Positions 53,401 to 61,805 are shown, numbered from the stretch's first letter. The stretch: DNA of 64,000 bases from Flavimaricola marinus (GCF_900184895.1 NZ_FXZK01000012.1:44742-108741), one strand, 5' to 3'. Numbers and translations: made by a program. Notes: generated from the sequence alone by a model not told the origin.

Positions 53401-54663
53401 CGGGTCTGCACCTCGGATGTGCATGGCGAGAAGCGCTTCACCTCGACTATAGCCAAGCGCCTCGACCAGCTGGGGGCCTTGACCAAGGGCCAGCGCGAAA
53501 CCGGCTCGCAAGGCATGTTCCGCGAGGAGGACAATCTCGAAAGCCCGATCGCGCGGGCCGCACTACGTGGGTATTTCGCCGATCTTGCCGCCGGGCGGGC
53601 CGAGGCGATGAGCTACGAGAGCTTCACCGACTGGACGGCCCTGCGGCTGATCGACAAGGACGGGGTGCTCCTTGAAGAGCTGCCGCCGATCCAGCGGTTT
53701 CTCAACCGGGTGCTTGCCCTTCCCATCCACATGCAGAACGCGCTCTTTGCCGAGTTCATGCGCCGGATCGCTGATCAGACGGAACGGGCGCGCGCGGCGG
53801 GCACGCTCGATCTCGGCGTGGAAACCCTGCGCGGCGAAAAGATCGAACAGGTCTCCACAGAGGATCTCTGGACCTGCCCGAAATCTGGCGCCGTGACGCG
53901 GATCATCGGGCTCGAGGTGACGGACCCGGTCCACGTGCTGTCGGCGGATGACGCCATATCGCGCAATCCCGACAAGCTGGCGATGGTTAATCGCGCCTCC
54001 GGTCGCGCGGCGCTCATCTCGGCGCGGCCCATGCAGATGTATGATGCGGACATCGTTACGCTGATGCGCAAGTTGGTGCGGCCAAACGGGTCGAGCTATC
54101 TCGAAGAGGCGCGGTTCGAGTCCTCGGCCTGGGAAGAGATCAGCAGGCCCGAGTTTGCAGGACTTTGGGATGCCGAGGCTGCATCCCTGCCAAAAACCAC
54201 CACGACCAAGCTTTACCTGCTGACTGGGCTGCTGCTGCCGATCTGGAAGGACATTCCGACCACCAATGAGCGTATCTACCGCGTCACGCCGGACGGGGCG
54301 ACCGCCATGATCGGGCGCACGCTGAGTGAGGAAGGGGCGGCCGCGCTGCGCGCCCGCTTCCTCGTCTCCAATCCCCAAACACCGGAGGATATGCTGACCG
54401 CCGCCCTCGGCACCACCGTACCTGTGGATCTGGGCCGGGGTCTGACCCTGACCCGTCGCCGGGTCGCAGGCGAGATGCGCCTTGAGTTGGGCGGCGTGGA
54501 CAGGGGCATGATTGATGGCCTCAAGGCCCTCGGCTGCTTCACCGAGATCATCGCCTTCCAGCTACGGGTGTTCCTGCCGCATGGGGACGGGATCGACACG
54601 GGCCGCATTCTGGCCCGGATCGTTGGGCAGGGAACCACCAAAGCGGCAGAACAAGCCGCCTGA
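50401..54663 (+). CDS. DarB-like fused N6-adenine methyltransferase / strawberry-notch-type helicase
   Basis: 1420 residues; start context AAAGGAAAATCCCATG. The N-terminal methylase has motif I VLEPSAGTGAL (131-141) and catalytic NPPF (197-200). A helicase follows: GDGTGCGKGRE as the P-loop (about 481-491), FDEAHAMQ (about 586-593), FYISATGATS, and in the second RecA domain FSDAGGTGRSYHA and LGRTHRSAQ. This methylase plus strawberry-notch arrangement is that of phage P1 DarB and similar plasmid proteins, which shield entering DNA from type I restriction. Role inferred from architecture and from ardC nearby. Confidence 0.9.
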   Translation: MSKPNPASPALSTSDGHLASALAQVGAEIDHQPLRSSALARIMREAFHGSDAGGAWDWRKAYDMMQAAAVQALLRGDSSEDDYFAAKLLASRLLTETRRSEQQIRLQQFSTPLPFAAMAVRAAAIRKAETVLEPSAGTGALAAFAARAGATLLLNEIDPFRQRLLRAVFGGEVTGHDGEHIDDLLQTPVLPGVVVMNPPFASSVDRSHDKHIAAKHLIAAAKRLAPGGRMVAIMPPGFTPKRDAAHWSRACGLMTPRLALTMPGQVYRKLGTSVETQLMIFDKVQEDGEMIRAAVQDLEEALPFVDAVAASRPETRPARRAATNPHARSVCPVLVARKRPVATVAASKPRANAAIPLSFTSFDVPRDNTPVSDIYARYRPQRIEIAGAQEHPTPLVESIAMASVAPPVPSCAASSELRLPARLIEEGHLSEAQLETIIMAHDVHGRDLPGRFTIDDDQTKLTRADDDPDARAYRLGYFLGDGTGCGKGRECAGLILVNWLAGRRKAIWVSKSATLIEDAIRDWTDLGGSPADIQPLSKWKPDQPIAVTCGILFVTYATLRSAGKCGTTRLSQIFDWMGEGFEGVLAFDEAHAMQNAAGSEQGRGVKPSQQGLAGLRLQLAAPRARVFYISATGATSVHNLAYAARLGLWGQGPEYPFPSRESFVSAMEAGGVAAMEVVARDLKTLGLYTARALSFDGVEYDVLEHALTAAQIEIYDAYAGAFRTIHHNLEAALTATGVNDASGETNASAARASAKSRFESTKQRFFNHLLMGMKAPSIIRAIGEDVAAGKACVIQVVSTGESLLKRRLEAMDPEDELVEGALTPRDYVLGYLEQAFPIHAQKLVEIDGNMVAEPLRDETGALVVSREALALRDAAMMELMTLAPIPSALDQILWALGDEAVAEVTGRSIRPLKAEDGHLFIEKRSASSNSSETQAFMDGEKDILIFSDAGGTGRSYHAAQTAKNQKRRRHYLLEPGWRADAAIQGLGRTHRSAQVSAPFFRVCTSDVHGEKRFTSTIAKRLDQLGALTKGQRETGSQGMFREEDNLESPIARAALRGYFADLAAGRAEAMSYESFTDWTALRLIDKDGVLLEELPPIQRFLNRVLALPIHMQNALFAEFMRRIADQTERARAAGTLDLGVETLRGEKIEQVSTEDLWTCPKSGAVTRIIGLEVTDPVHVLSADDAISRNPDKLAMVNRASGRAALISARPMQMYDADIVTLMRKLVRPNGSSYLEEARFESSAWEEISRPEFAGLWDAEAASLPKTTTTKLYLLTGLLLPIWKDIPTTNERIYRVTPDGATAMIGRTLSEEGAAALRARFLVSNPQTPEDMLTAALGTTVPVDLGRGLTLTRRRVAGEMRLELGGVDRGMIDGLKALGCFTEIIAFQLRVFLPHGDGIDTGRILARIVGQGTTKAAEQAA

Positions 54664-54681
54664 AAAGTCAAAGCGGGCTTT
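54659..54681 (+). repeat. Hairpin leader element, copy 5
   Basis: Same 23-base sequence as copy 4, overlapping the last codons of the methylase-helicase gene and preceding the gene at 54785 by about 100 bases. Exact identity between two such sites 4.3 kb apart argues for selection or recent duplication. Confidence 0.7.
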
Positions 54682-54784
54682 GGGTCGGGCGTCGCGGATC
54701 GGGATTTGGCCGGTCTGCGCTTTCCGGCCGTGCGCTGACCAATGCCACGCCCGGCCCCCCAAATTCAGATAAGAGGACAGACCC

Positions 54785-55171
54785 ATGACCAATCCCCAGA
54801 TCGATTATGCCGCAATGGCGGCTCAGTGGCGTGCAGAGCGCGAAACCACCTTGAAGGCAACCCGAGCGGAACTGATCGCGCAATTGCGCGCGCTTGGCAT
54901 CAGCGAGGTGACTGCCGAATACGAAGGCTATGGCGACTCCGGCAATGTCGAGAATGTGAAGGTTCAGCCTGCAGAGGTCCGACTGCCGGAGGCGCTTGCC
55001 ACAGAGATTGGCGATTTCGCCTGGTCGCTCGCCTATCACCATCACCCGGGGTTCGAAAATAACGAGGGCGGCTACGGCACGCTGACCTGGGACATAGCAC
55101 TAGACAGCATCACCCTCGATCACGCGGACCGCTATGTCGAATGTTCGCACAGCTATGTCGAGGGTCTTTGA
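54785..55171 (+). CDS. Hypothetical protein, possibly DUF6878
   Basis: 128 residues; AGAGGACAGACCCATG context. Helical start, then AEYEGYGDSGNVENVKVQPA and a His-rich turn AYHHHPGFENNEGGYGTLTW. The pattern resembles DUF6878, from memory. Function unknown. Followed 1 base later by the next gene. Confidence 0.65.
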   Translation: MTNPQIDYAAMAAQWRAERETTLKATRAELIAQLRALGISEVTAEYEGYGDSGNVENVKVQPAEVRLPEALATEIGDFAWSLAYHHHPGFENNEGGYGTLTWDIALDSITLDHADRYVECSHSYVEGL

Positions 55172-55172
55172 G

Positions 55173-55724
55173 ATGGCCCATCCGCTTCATCATGCTGAAA
55201 GCTCTGCCCGGAAATTCGGCGGGGTGCCGTCTGACTATCAGTCCATACATGACTGGTTCGATGCCTCGAAAGAGCACCTCGCGCTCTTCACGCACCGGGC
55301 CTTGCGCCACCATACCCAAGGTCTGTTCGATGCTGAACGTGTCTTCGGCCTGACCCTGACCAATAGCGCGGGTCGGGACATCCCCGTGCGCTGGATCGGC
55401 GAGCAGCATGTCCGTGAAGACTGCCAGGGCCGCATCCCGAGCATGGCGGACTGGCTGCGACGGATACAGCCTGAGCCATGGATGGCCAATGGCCACATCG
55501 ACCGGCATTCCGGCGATGAGCCCTGCGGCGACCCAAGGGTCGCCTGGGCATCTGAAGTCGCCGCCGGAAGAACGGTTCTTGGTCTGAAAGATTGGCTGGC
55601 GGCGCAAGCGACGCAAGCCACGCAAGGTGCCTGGCAGCTCTCGGTCGTTTGCCAAACGAATGCTGCATGGAAGCCCGGTCGGACGATCGGGCTTCTTGCG
55701 TCGTTTACCCACCATTCTTCGTAA
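55173..55724 (+). CDS. Hypothetical protein, possibly DUF6915
   Basis: 183 residues from MAHPLHHAESSARKFGGV, 1 base after the previous stop. SIHDWFDASKEHLALFTHRA, then RWIGEQHVREDCQGRIPSMA match the pattern I associate with DUF6915. The last ~65 residues look unlike that family and their coding sequence contains a GAAGCCCG/CGGGCTTC hairpin near 55670-55700, so the true product may have been extended by a late frameshift. Confidence 0.6.
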   Translation: MAHPLHHAESSARKFGGVPSDYQSIHDWFDASKEHLALFTHRALRHHTQGLFDAERVFGLTLTNSAGRDIPVRWIGEQHVREDCQGRIPSMADWLRRIQPEPWMANGHIDRHSGDEPCGDPRVAWASEVAAGRTVLGLKDWLAAQATQATQGAWQLSVVCQTNAAWKPGRTIGLLASFTHHSS

Positions 55725-55734
55725 GGAGGTTCGC

Positions 55735-55971
55735 ATGACACTCGATGAAATCAAGGCCGCCGTTGATGCCGGCCAGACCGTACATTGGGCCAATACCGGC
55801 TACGTTGTCCACAAGGACCGGCTCGGTCAGTACCTCATCACCTATGTGCCGAATGGTAGCTGCATCGGTCTGACCGACCGGGGCGGGCACGGGTTGAACG
55901 GGGAAGAGGCGGAGTTCTTCATCGCGCGATCGGAGGACGGCGCGGAATATCCGGGCGGTCAATCAAGATAA
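55735..55971 (+). CDS. Small hypothetical protein
   Basis: 78 residues from MTLDEIKAAVDAGQTVHWAN; AAGGAGG site upstream. TGYVVHKDRLGQYLITY and a C-terminal GLNGEEAEFFIARSED. Short, single-domain; no function recognised. Related small genes occur on similar plasmids. Confidence 0.7.
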   Translation: MTLDEIKAAVDAGQTVHWANTGYVVHKDRLGQYLITYVPNGSCIGLTDRGGHGLNGEEAEFFIARSEDGAEYPGGQSR

Positions 55972-56052
55972 CAGGGGCAGGGGAGGGGCTTAGCACCCGG
56001 AGGCGCGGGGGCCTTCCCACTCGGACGGCAGCTCTGACCCGTGGGCGGGGCT

Positions 56053-56085
56053 GAAAGGAAAGCAGGCTTTCTGGTTTGTGATCCC
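56053..56085 (+). promoter_or_regulatory. Hairpin leader element, copy 6
   Basis: GAAAGGAAAGCAGGCTTTC (GAAAGC/GCTTTC stem) followed by TTTGTGATCCC. TTGTGATCCC recurs at nearly the same spacing in copy 3. It precedes the tandem DUF736 gene by about 80 bases. Confidence 0.6.
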
Positions 56086-56161
56086 AGGAGGGGTCGAGAA
56101 AGCAATCCCGGTTGCGCTGGCAAGGACGTCAGACACCGGCCAATCCAAAAGGAACCATCCC

Positions 56162-56890
56162 ATGTTCGCAGGAACCCTCACCCGCAATGTCGAGACCGCA
56201 GCCGCTCAGTACACCGGCATGATCCACTCGGCGCGCTTTGACATCGCCATCCAGTTGGAGGCGCGGGCCAAGATGTCCGAACGCAGCCCGGATTTTGACG
56301 TGACAGCAGTCAACAAATCAGGCCGCAAGGTGCGCATCGGCACGGCCTGGAACGAGACCGGCAACACCAGTGGCAATCCCTACATCTCGATGCAGATCGA
56401 TGTCGGCCTCGGTCCCTTCCGGGTCAACGCGGTGCAGACGAAAGAGGCGCGCGCGGCCCAGAGCGGCGCATTCGAGATCATCCCGCTGGTCTCGAACGGC
56501 CTGATGAAATCCGGCTCGATCTCGGGCGAGCTCACCGCTGTGGACGCCGACAACGCCTTCAACGGCTACATCGCCAACATGATGTTCGATCTAGAGTTCA
56601 TGCTGATCGAGAACGGCTACAAAACCGAGGAGACCCACCCCGACTACCGGATCGAGGTCAGCTCGCCGCGCGGCTACCCGATCCGTGTGGGTTCGGCCTG
56701 GATGGCGAAGAGCAACCGGACCGGGAACGACTATGTTTCGCTCCTCATCAACACGCCCGATGGCGACCTGCGCGTCAACGCCGTGCAGAACGAAGAACAG
56801 CGCGGCGGGCAGACCTTCTCGATCATCCCGTTCATCGACAGCGGTGAGCAGCCGCAGGACGCGGGCGCGGGGCTCTCCTTGGTCGCCTAG
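56162..56890 (+). CDS. Tandem DUF736 protein
   Basis: 242 residues; AAAGGAACCATCCCATG context. Two DUF736 units: one around residues 55-85 (RKVRIGTAWNETGNTSGNPY ISMQID) and a second around 180-205 (YPIRVGSAWMAKSNRTGNDY VSLLIN). Usual DUF736 proteins have a single unit of about 100 residues. Function unknown; widespread on alphaproteobacterial plasmids near antirestriction genes. Confidence 0.85.
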   Translation: MFAGTLTRNVETAAAQYTGMIHSARFDIAIQLEARAKMSERSPDFDVTAVNKSGRKVRIGTAWNETGNTSGNPYISMQIDVGLGPFRVNAVQTKEARAAQSGAFEIIPLVSNGLMKSGSISGELTAVDADNAFNGYIANMMFDLEFMLIENGYKTEETHPDYRIEVSSPRGYPIRVGSAWMAKSNRTGNDYVSLLINTPDGDLRVNAVQNEEQRGGQTFSIIPFIDSGEQPQDAGAGLSLVA

Positions 56891-56923
56891 TCGGCGCGCG
56901 AGGGTGAGACGATCTGAACCCAA

Positions 56924-56955
56924 AGGGGAACCGTGGGATCACGGTTCCCCTTTTT
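56924..56955 (+). terminator. Strong intrinsic terminator after the DUF736 gene
   Basis: AGGGGAACCGTG and CACGGTTCCCCT form a perfect 12-bp stem with a 4-base loop followed by TTTTT. It closes the plus-strand block before the defence island. Confidence 0.92.
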
Positions 56956-57048
56956 CCGTGTTTGTTTGGGTCTAAGATCGCTCTACTCTATGAGCAGGAT
57001 CTTTCGGCGTTGGACGGCATAGCAATACGAAAACGAACTTTGCGGCTA

Positions 57049-57771
57049 CTATTTGGTCAGCCAATCTCCGTAAGCGTCAATATCAATCATTGGTACCGTG
57101 CCGCTGAACTGGAGGCGTGAGATCAGCGCAAACAAGAAGGCCGTTGCTGGTTTCGATCCCTCAACAAGGTCATACCCGCCTTCCTCGTCGAACAGAAAAT
57201 GCCCATGAGAAGCGACACAGCCGATGTCCAGCCTTCTATCATTTTCACCTCCGTCGAGGACCTTTTCGAACGATGCCCCCAAGGGAGGTTTCCACTCGCT
57301 CTCGAAAGTCAAAAGCCCGCCGATGATGGGAATGAGTTGTTTTGGTGGGTAGACGCCGCCAGCATGCGGGATTGGTAGGCTGGTCCGATGCAGTCTTCGC
57401 ACTGATGCAACCTTGTCTTGTGCGTATTTGACAAGACTGGCGTCTGCCGTCTGCTTCGCCTCGAAGACAGCATAAACGCTCTCAGCCGGGACAATGAGTT
57501 GGTTTTCGTACGTGAAAATGAAAGGCGAGTATTGGCGGTCAAAAACGACAGCATCAATCTGATCGCTGAAATTCCCTGTACTATCGACGACATGAGCACT
57601 TGCAACCTGATATCTCTCAGGGATGTACTGTGCGAGCATATCGATCCAAATCGCTTCGCTTGCGTCCCCTTTTGTACCGGGATGCTTGAACGACTTCCGC
57701 GCCGTTGACAGCCGATGCTGAATATCCTCGTGCAACGATGATAAAAGTTGTGATAGCGACCATTCAGCCAT
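57049..57771 (-). CDS. nucC: CBASS effector nuclease NucC
   Basis: 240 residues, the same length as characterised NucC, and with its sequence: MAEWSLSQLLSSLHEDIQHR, QYSPFIFTYENQLIVPAESV and GGLLTFESEWKPPLG. The catalytic triad D73, E104, K106 (QIDAVVFD and VFEAKQ) is intact. NucC is a trimeric double-strand DNase that becomes hexameric on binding cyclic tri-AMP and destroys the chromosome of the infected cell. Last gene of the CBASS operon, 12 bases after the nucleotidyltransferase. Confidence 0.93.
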   Translation of the reverse strand: MAEWSLSQLLSSLHEDIQHRLSTARKSFKHPGTKGDASEAIWIDMLAQYIPERYQVASAHVVDSTGNFSDQIDAVVFDRQYSPFIFTYENQLIVPAESVYAVFEAKQTADASLVKYAQDKVASVRRLHRTSLPIPHAGGVYPPKQLIPIIGGLLTFESEWKPPLGASFEKVLDGGENDRRLDIGCVASHGHFLFDEEGGYDLVEGSKPATAFLFALISRLQFSGTVPMIDIDAYGDWLTK

Positions 57772-57783
57772 TGTTTCTTCTTT

Positions 57784-58683
57784 CTAAGACAGCGGAAATT
57801 TTGGTCCGAAGAAAGCGCGCCACGCTTTCAGGGCGTCTCCGTTCTTGCCTTGGCGCGCCAAGTGGATTGCGGCAGCGATGTCGCGGTTTGCCTGATCCAG
57901 AATTGTCTGGGCGCGCTTCACCATCGCTGCGTCCATTCGATCGCTAACAGGAGAGCCGAGCCCGGCCGGATCTGGCCAATCCTCGTGAATTCGGTCGCGT
58001 AGCGTAGCGAAGAACGCTTGGATTTCGCGGTCATGTGAACCACCCCATCCACCATGGAGGCATTCCATCGCCATGACCTCGATCAGAAAGGATGGCTTGA
58101 TAGGTTTTTCTCCGTGGCGGCTGTTTTGGTTCCAGTACTTCACCATGCGCACCAGGCCCTTCCACTCATTGCCATAAGCTTGGTGGGCCGAAACAGCCTT
58201 CTGTGCATGGATTTCGGGATTTGTTCCCATCCACTTCCCGGTTGTGTTGTTCGGGATCTCGTAGTCGTCGCCCTTTGCAAATGCGGGCACTGCATCCACA
58301 CTTACAACCCGGTAATCTGTGTTGTCGTCGGAATCGACGACGACACCAAAGTCCACACCCACAGAGCGTCCCTGTTTTTTGACGGCGCTGCTTCCATAAA
58401 CGTCAACCAACGTATTGTAGAATGCGGTCAGTATCTTGTCAGGATGTTTGTCTCGATAGTGGTCCTCGTCCTTTCCAAGAACGAAGAAGATATCGACATC
58501 CTTGAGTGGTTTGGACTTGGTCCAGCGGGCGTAGCTTCCTGTCAAAAAGCTACGGTCGATCTGAAAGGCATTGTCCAGATGCTCGCGAACTTCCTTCTGC
58601 CGCTTGGATGCGTTCTGCTGCTCTCTTTCGTTCAACTCCATTCGGCTCTTGAACTTTTTGAATGCGTCCGGGAGTGAAATCAT
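57784..58683 (-). CDS. CBASS CD-NTase (CdnD/CdnC-type cyclic oligonucleotide synthase)
   Basis: 299 residues from [10 protein letters not shown], overlapping the upstream stop as ATGA; an upstream extension is unsupported. The nucleotidyltransferase core has GS at 49-50 (TGSYARWT), the metal pair D62/D64 ([10 protein letters not shown]) and a third Asp at 130 ([10 protein letters not shown]). The surrounding gene order and effector imply production of cyclic tri-AMP on infection. The sequence is closer in my reading to the CdnD type of Pseudomonas systems than to E. coli CdnC. Confidence 0.9.
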   Translation of the reverse strand: MISLPDAFKKFKSRMELNEREQQNASKRQKEVREHLDNAFQIDRSFLTGSYARWTKSKPLKDVDIFFVLGKDEDHYRDKHPDKILTAFYNTLVDVYGSSAVKKQGRSVGVDFGVVVDSDDNTDYRVVSVDAVPAFAKGDDYEIPNNTTGKWMGTNPEIHAQKAVSAHQAYGNEWKGLVRMVKYWNQNSRHGEKPIKPSFLIEVMAMECLHGGWGGSHDREIQAFFATLRDRIHEDWPDPAGLGSPVSDRMDAAMVKRAQTILDQANRDIAAAIHLARQGKNGDALKAWRAFFGPKFPLS

Positions 58684-59183
58684 GATGCCTGCCTCCAATA
58701 CGCTGCCGTCGCTCCCAGACCGTTGTGTTCGATGGTGGAGCCAAGGCTTTGGCGAACCATACCGTCTGTAGATCGGGCGGTGGTCCGGTACCAACCCGGG
58801 ACATCAGGTCGTCCCGGCTTTGTACGTAGCAGGAGGTCATACTTGGCGCTTGCCGGCGCAACTCCCGCTTTGCGAATTGCCCAACGAAGCTGATCGGTGT
58901 CCGTCCAGAAGTTTCCATCTCCAGCAGACCAACTGTAGTTCACGTCGATATCCCAACGCAGGATCAGTCCATTGGTTGCCGGATCGTATATCTCGAGTGT
59001 GATCTTCTGGAGGTCTTCGCTCTCCAACCATGCCTTGATTCCGCGCATGTTGATTTCCGTGTCGTTCACGAAATTTGTTGGATCCATGCCACTCAGACGG
59101 ATAATGTCTTTGAGGCTCTTGAGGATGTTATCGGCCACATAGGTGACAGACTGGGTGCGGGAATACGTGATGACTGTTGTCAT
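58680..59183 (-). CDS. cap7: CBASS HORMA-domain protein Cap7
   Basis: 167 residues. [40 protein letters not shown] and [20 protein letters not shown], then [20 protein letters not shown], the pattern of bacterial HORMA proteins of type III CBASS. In its closed, peptide-bound form Cap7 binds and activates the CD-NTase. Overlaps both neighbours by 4 bases. Confidence 0.9.
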   Translation of the reverse strand: MTTVITYSRTQSVTYVADNILKSLKDIIRLSGMDPTNFVNDTEINMRGIKAWLESEDLQKITLEIYDPATNGLILRWDIDVNYSWSAGDGNFWTDTDQLRWAIRKAGVAPASAKYDLLLRTKPGRPDVPGWYRTTARSTDGMVRQSLGSTIEHNGLGATAAYWRQAS

Positions 59184-59653
59184 GGTTTCAACAACCCCTC
59201 GAGATCAATTTCGAGCGTAGCACCTTGCGAGTTGTTCGCTGTGTCTTGCTTTTTGGTTTCGGTTCTGTCGCGTGCTGTGATGCGGTTGCTCTTCTGTTGC
59301 AGCGCAGATTGGACCCAACCGAGATCATCGGGTTCACATGGCAGTGAAATCGACCAATCACCTTTCAGCGGGTCAAACCCGAGCACGTCTTCGTTCGCGT
59401 CCGACCCGTCGATCGCATCGTCATCGTAAAGGCAGTAGATGCGCGTCTGCGGCCCTTCACAGCTGACAATGATTGGTGAGTTTTCGCAGGCTTTGTCCGC
59501 GATTATGCTGCTTGCAATGCCAGCGATACTGCTGAGCTCTTGCTGCGCTCCGGTATTTGTACGGGTGAGCAAGTCGCTGATGGCGGCCCATGTTGCCAAT
59601 GCGTCGCGATGCGGAGAGCTTCGGAGTGTTCTGCGGGTTACAGTAGCCATCAC
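59180..59653 (-). CDS. cap8: CBASS second HORMA-like protein Cap8
   Basis: 157 residues. [20 protein letters not shown] at the N-terminus, then [15 protein letters not shown] and [20 protein letters not shown], matching the HORMA3/Cap8 of Pseudomonas-type CBASS as I recall it. Its C-terminus ([12 protein letters not shown]) could be the closure peptide bound by Cap7; this is inference. Two genes for HORMA proteins distinguish this from E. coli type III-B. Confidence 0.78.
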   Translation of the reverse strand: MMATVTRRTLRSSPHRDALATWAAISDLLTRTNTGAQQELSSIAGIASSIIADKACENSPIIVSCEGPQTRIYCLYDDDAIDGSDANEDVLGFDPLKGDWSISLPCEPDDLGWVQSALQQKSNRITARDRTETKKQDTANNSQGATLEIDLEGLLKP

Positions 59654-60555
59654 TTCCCCCGATTTGCTTTTTTGTTGGTTTGGGCTGATTTCGCGGCTGC
59701 TGCCAACTGTGACAGTGTTACCGAGCCGGGGTTCAGTGCCACCTGAGTGTTTGAGGCGAGCGCATTTGCAACGGTTTTTCGGATAGTCCTTCCGTCAAGG
59801 CCGACGAATTCGCCAGCACAGGTATCGAAGCCACGGTCCCTAGTCAGCCCTTCAATCTCAGGATAGGTGCTGCTTAGCCCCAACAGGCACTCCCGCAATA
59901 TGGTCTTGCAGGCTTCCTTTCCGGGAAGGGGTACTTCAAGCACCAGATCGCATCGGGAAACGAAGGCATCGTCCACCGCTTCTGGGTAGTTACTGGTCGC
60001 CACAAACAGCAGGTTCTTGTGAGATTCTGCCAGCAGGTCGAGCTGAACCAGAACAGCGTCCGTGGCTCGATGAATGTCGACAGGGTTGGCATCGAGGCTG
60101 AGTCTGGATCGGTCGACCGCAAGTGTTTCCACTTCATCTAGCAGCACAATCGTCGGGCCTGCATTGGCAAGTTCTGAAAGTGTCTGCGCGAAGAGGTCAG
60201 TAACCGCCCGCTGCGTTTTCCCCATGGCGGAACTCGTCAAGCCATGCGCTTCAACCTCGACCAGTTGGAAGTTTCCCCCCTTGAAAGCCGCCGCTGTTCG
60301 GTTGGCCAACCCTCGCGCGAGCGACGTTTTGCCCGTCCCGGGTGCGCCAACCAACAGGAGGACGCCATGGAGTGGCAACACGCTTCGGCTCATCTTTGGT
60401 CGCATTGTGAAATTCAGCACCGCTTGAGAAAGCAGGCGCTCCTTCATCTCGGCTTCGACGATGATTGAGTCCCAAAGTTCTGCCAGACTCGGATCCGGCA
60501 GTGCCGTGATCTTCTGAATTCCTTTTGGCAGGTCGCCAGCAAACGTTGCGTTCAT
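59650..60555 (-). CDS. cap6: CBASS TRIP13-like AAA+ ATPase Cap6
   Basis: 301 residues. Walker A GAPGTGKTS (70-78), Walker B TIVLLDEVE (135-143), sensor LLFVATSNYPEAVDDAFVSR and arginine finger region. Cap6 disassembles HORMA-CD-NTase complexes and so keeps CBASS silent without infection. First gene of the operon; it overlaps cap8 by 4 bases. The promoter region is shared with the divergent XRE-ImmA gene. Confidence 0.92.
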   Translation of the reverse strand: MNATFAGDLPKGIQKITALPDPSLAELWDSIIVEAEMKERLLSQAVLNFTMRPKMSRSVLPLHGVLLLVGAPGTGKTSLARGLANRTAAAFKGGNFQLVEVEAHGLTSSAMGKTQRAVTDLFAQTLSELANAGPTIVLLDEVETLAVDRSRLSLDANPVDIHRATDAVLVQLDLLAESHKNLLFVATSNYPEAVDDAFVSRCDLVLEVPLPGKEACKTILRECLLGLSSTYPEIEGLTRDRGFDTCAGEFVGLDGRTIRKTVANALASNTQVALNPGSVTLSQLAAAAKSAQTNKKANRGK

Positions 60556-60607
60556 GGCTGCTTCCTCGGTTCTTTGCCTGTTCAGCGCCTCTTCAGGTGG
60601 CTTGGCG

Positions 60608-60717
60608 GTTTACAAATTTGCCTTCGCTTTGGCTTCGTGTTACAATTTAGGGACAATCTGCCGCGCTTTCAAGCGTTGAAGTTTACAAAATATCAATAAT
60701 ATGGGTGGAATGTAAAC
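60608..60717. promoter_or_regulatory. Divergent regulatory region with four GTTTACA-like boxes
   Basis: GTTTACAAATTT (60608), GTTACAATTT (60639), GTTTACAAAATA (60681) and the inverted copy TGTAAAC (60711) lie in the 181-bp gap between cap6 and the XRE-ImmA gene. The third and fourth face each other. A DNA-binding XRE protein controlling both directions is the simplest reading. Confidence 0.6.
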
Positions 60718-60736
60718 CATCCACTGGGAGGACGTT

Positions 60737-61798
60737 ATGATTGGCAAGCGACTCAAAGGAGCCCGAGCGGCATCTGGCCTCTCGCTCCGTGCACTTTCCG
60801 ATGCCATGGAGAACAAGGTATCCGCTCAAGCCATAGGCAAGTACGAGCGCAATGAAGACATGCCCGGATCGGGCGTGCTGCTAAGTCTTGCCCGAGCACT
60901 CGACGTTTCTGTGGATTTCCTGCTCAGCGATGACGAGCTTGAGTTGGAGGGCGTGGAGTTTCGCAAGTCAGCCAGCTCGTCAGCCAAGGAGATCGCGACG
61001 ATCGAAGCCAAAACGCTCAATATGGTTGAAAAGTATCTAGCTATCGAAAGCTTGCTGAATCTTTCGAGTCAGGAATGGGATGCCCCGCACGAAGCGCCCT
61101 ACTGGGTGGCCGATGTTCGTGATGCCGAAGACGCGGCTCGCAACATGCGTGCTTCCTGGCAGCTGGGTCACGACCCGATTCCAATGCTTGCCGAACTCTT
61201 AGAGGAGCACGGTATCAAGGTGTTGTCTTTGGACGTTGATCGAGTTGATGGGCTTGCGGCGAAAGTCCGTCGAAAAGAGCATCACTCCGCGCGGGTGATC
61301 ATGATCAAGAAGAAGACCTGGTCTGAGCGGAAGCGCTTCAGTTTAGCTCACGAATTGGGCCACATGGTTCTTAAAGTCGCCGAAGGGTGCGATTCAGAAC
61401 GCGCGGCAAATCGATTTGCTGGCGCATTCCTCGTTCCGGCAGAAGTGCTTCGGCAGGAGATTGGTGCCCGGAGAACGGACATAAGCATTGGTGAGCTCAT
61501 TAGTCTGAAGGATCGGTTTGGCGTTAGCATTCAAGCGCTGACGTATCGATGCAAGGATTTGGAGATCATCAACCAGGCAACATTTGCGCGCCTGTTTAAG
61601 GTCTATAAGCAACGAGGTTGGCGGGATGAGCCGTTCGAGGAGCCGAATTCCATTCCTTGGGAGCGAGAAGAACCGGACCGTTTTCAAAGGTTGTGTTTTC
61701 GTGCCCTCTCCGAGGGATTGATTGGGTTGTCTCGCGCGGCTCAGCTTCTCGAAATACGAGTAAAAGAACTGGAAGAACGGTTGGACCACATGGCATAG
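60737..61798 (+). CDS. XRE-family HTH fused to ImmA/IrrE-type zinc metallopeptidase
   Basis: 353 residues; GGGAGGA site. The HTH is at about 4-62 (LKGARAASGLSLRALSDAME). The peptidase has HELGH (H205, E206, H209) and the downstream acidic ligand region ERAANRFAGAFLVP. Such fusions can cleave themselves or a partner repressor when DNA damage or ssDNA appears. It is divergent to the CBASS operon and may be a one-protein equivalent of the CapH repressor plus CapP protease. It could instead be a stand-alone XRE-ImmA/PIN pair with the gene downstream. Confidence 0.88.
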   Translation: MIGKRLKGARAASGLSLRALSDAMENKVSAQAIGKYERNEDMPGSGVLLSLARALDVSVDFLLSDDELELEGVEFRKSASSSAKEIATIEAKTLNMVEKYLAIESLLNLSSQEWDAPHEAPYWVADVRDAEDAARNMRASWQLGHDPIPMLAELLEEHGIKVLSLDVDRVDGLAAKVRRKEHHSARVIMIKKKTWSERKRFSLAHELGHMVLKVAEGCDSERAANRFAGAFLVPAEVLRQEIGARRTDISIGELISLKDRFGVSIQALTYRCKDLEIINQATFARLFKVYKQRGWRDEPFEEPNSIPWEREEPDRFQRLCFRALSEGLIGLSRAAQLLEIRVKELEERLDHMA

Positions 61799-61805
61799 TG
61801 CCCAT

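Noticed and set aside
51628..53511. A 627-codon open frame on the minus strand
   Set aside because: Antisense to the DarB-like gene, with no domain pattern.
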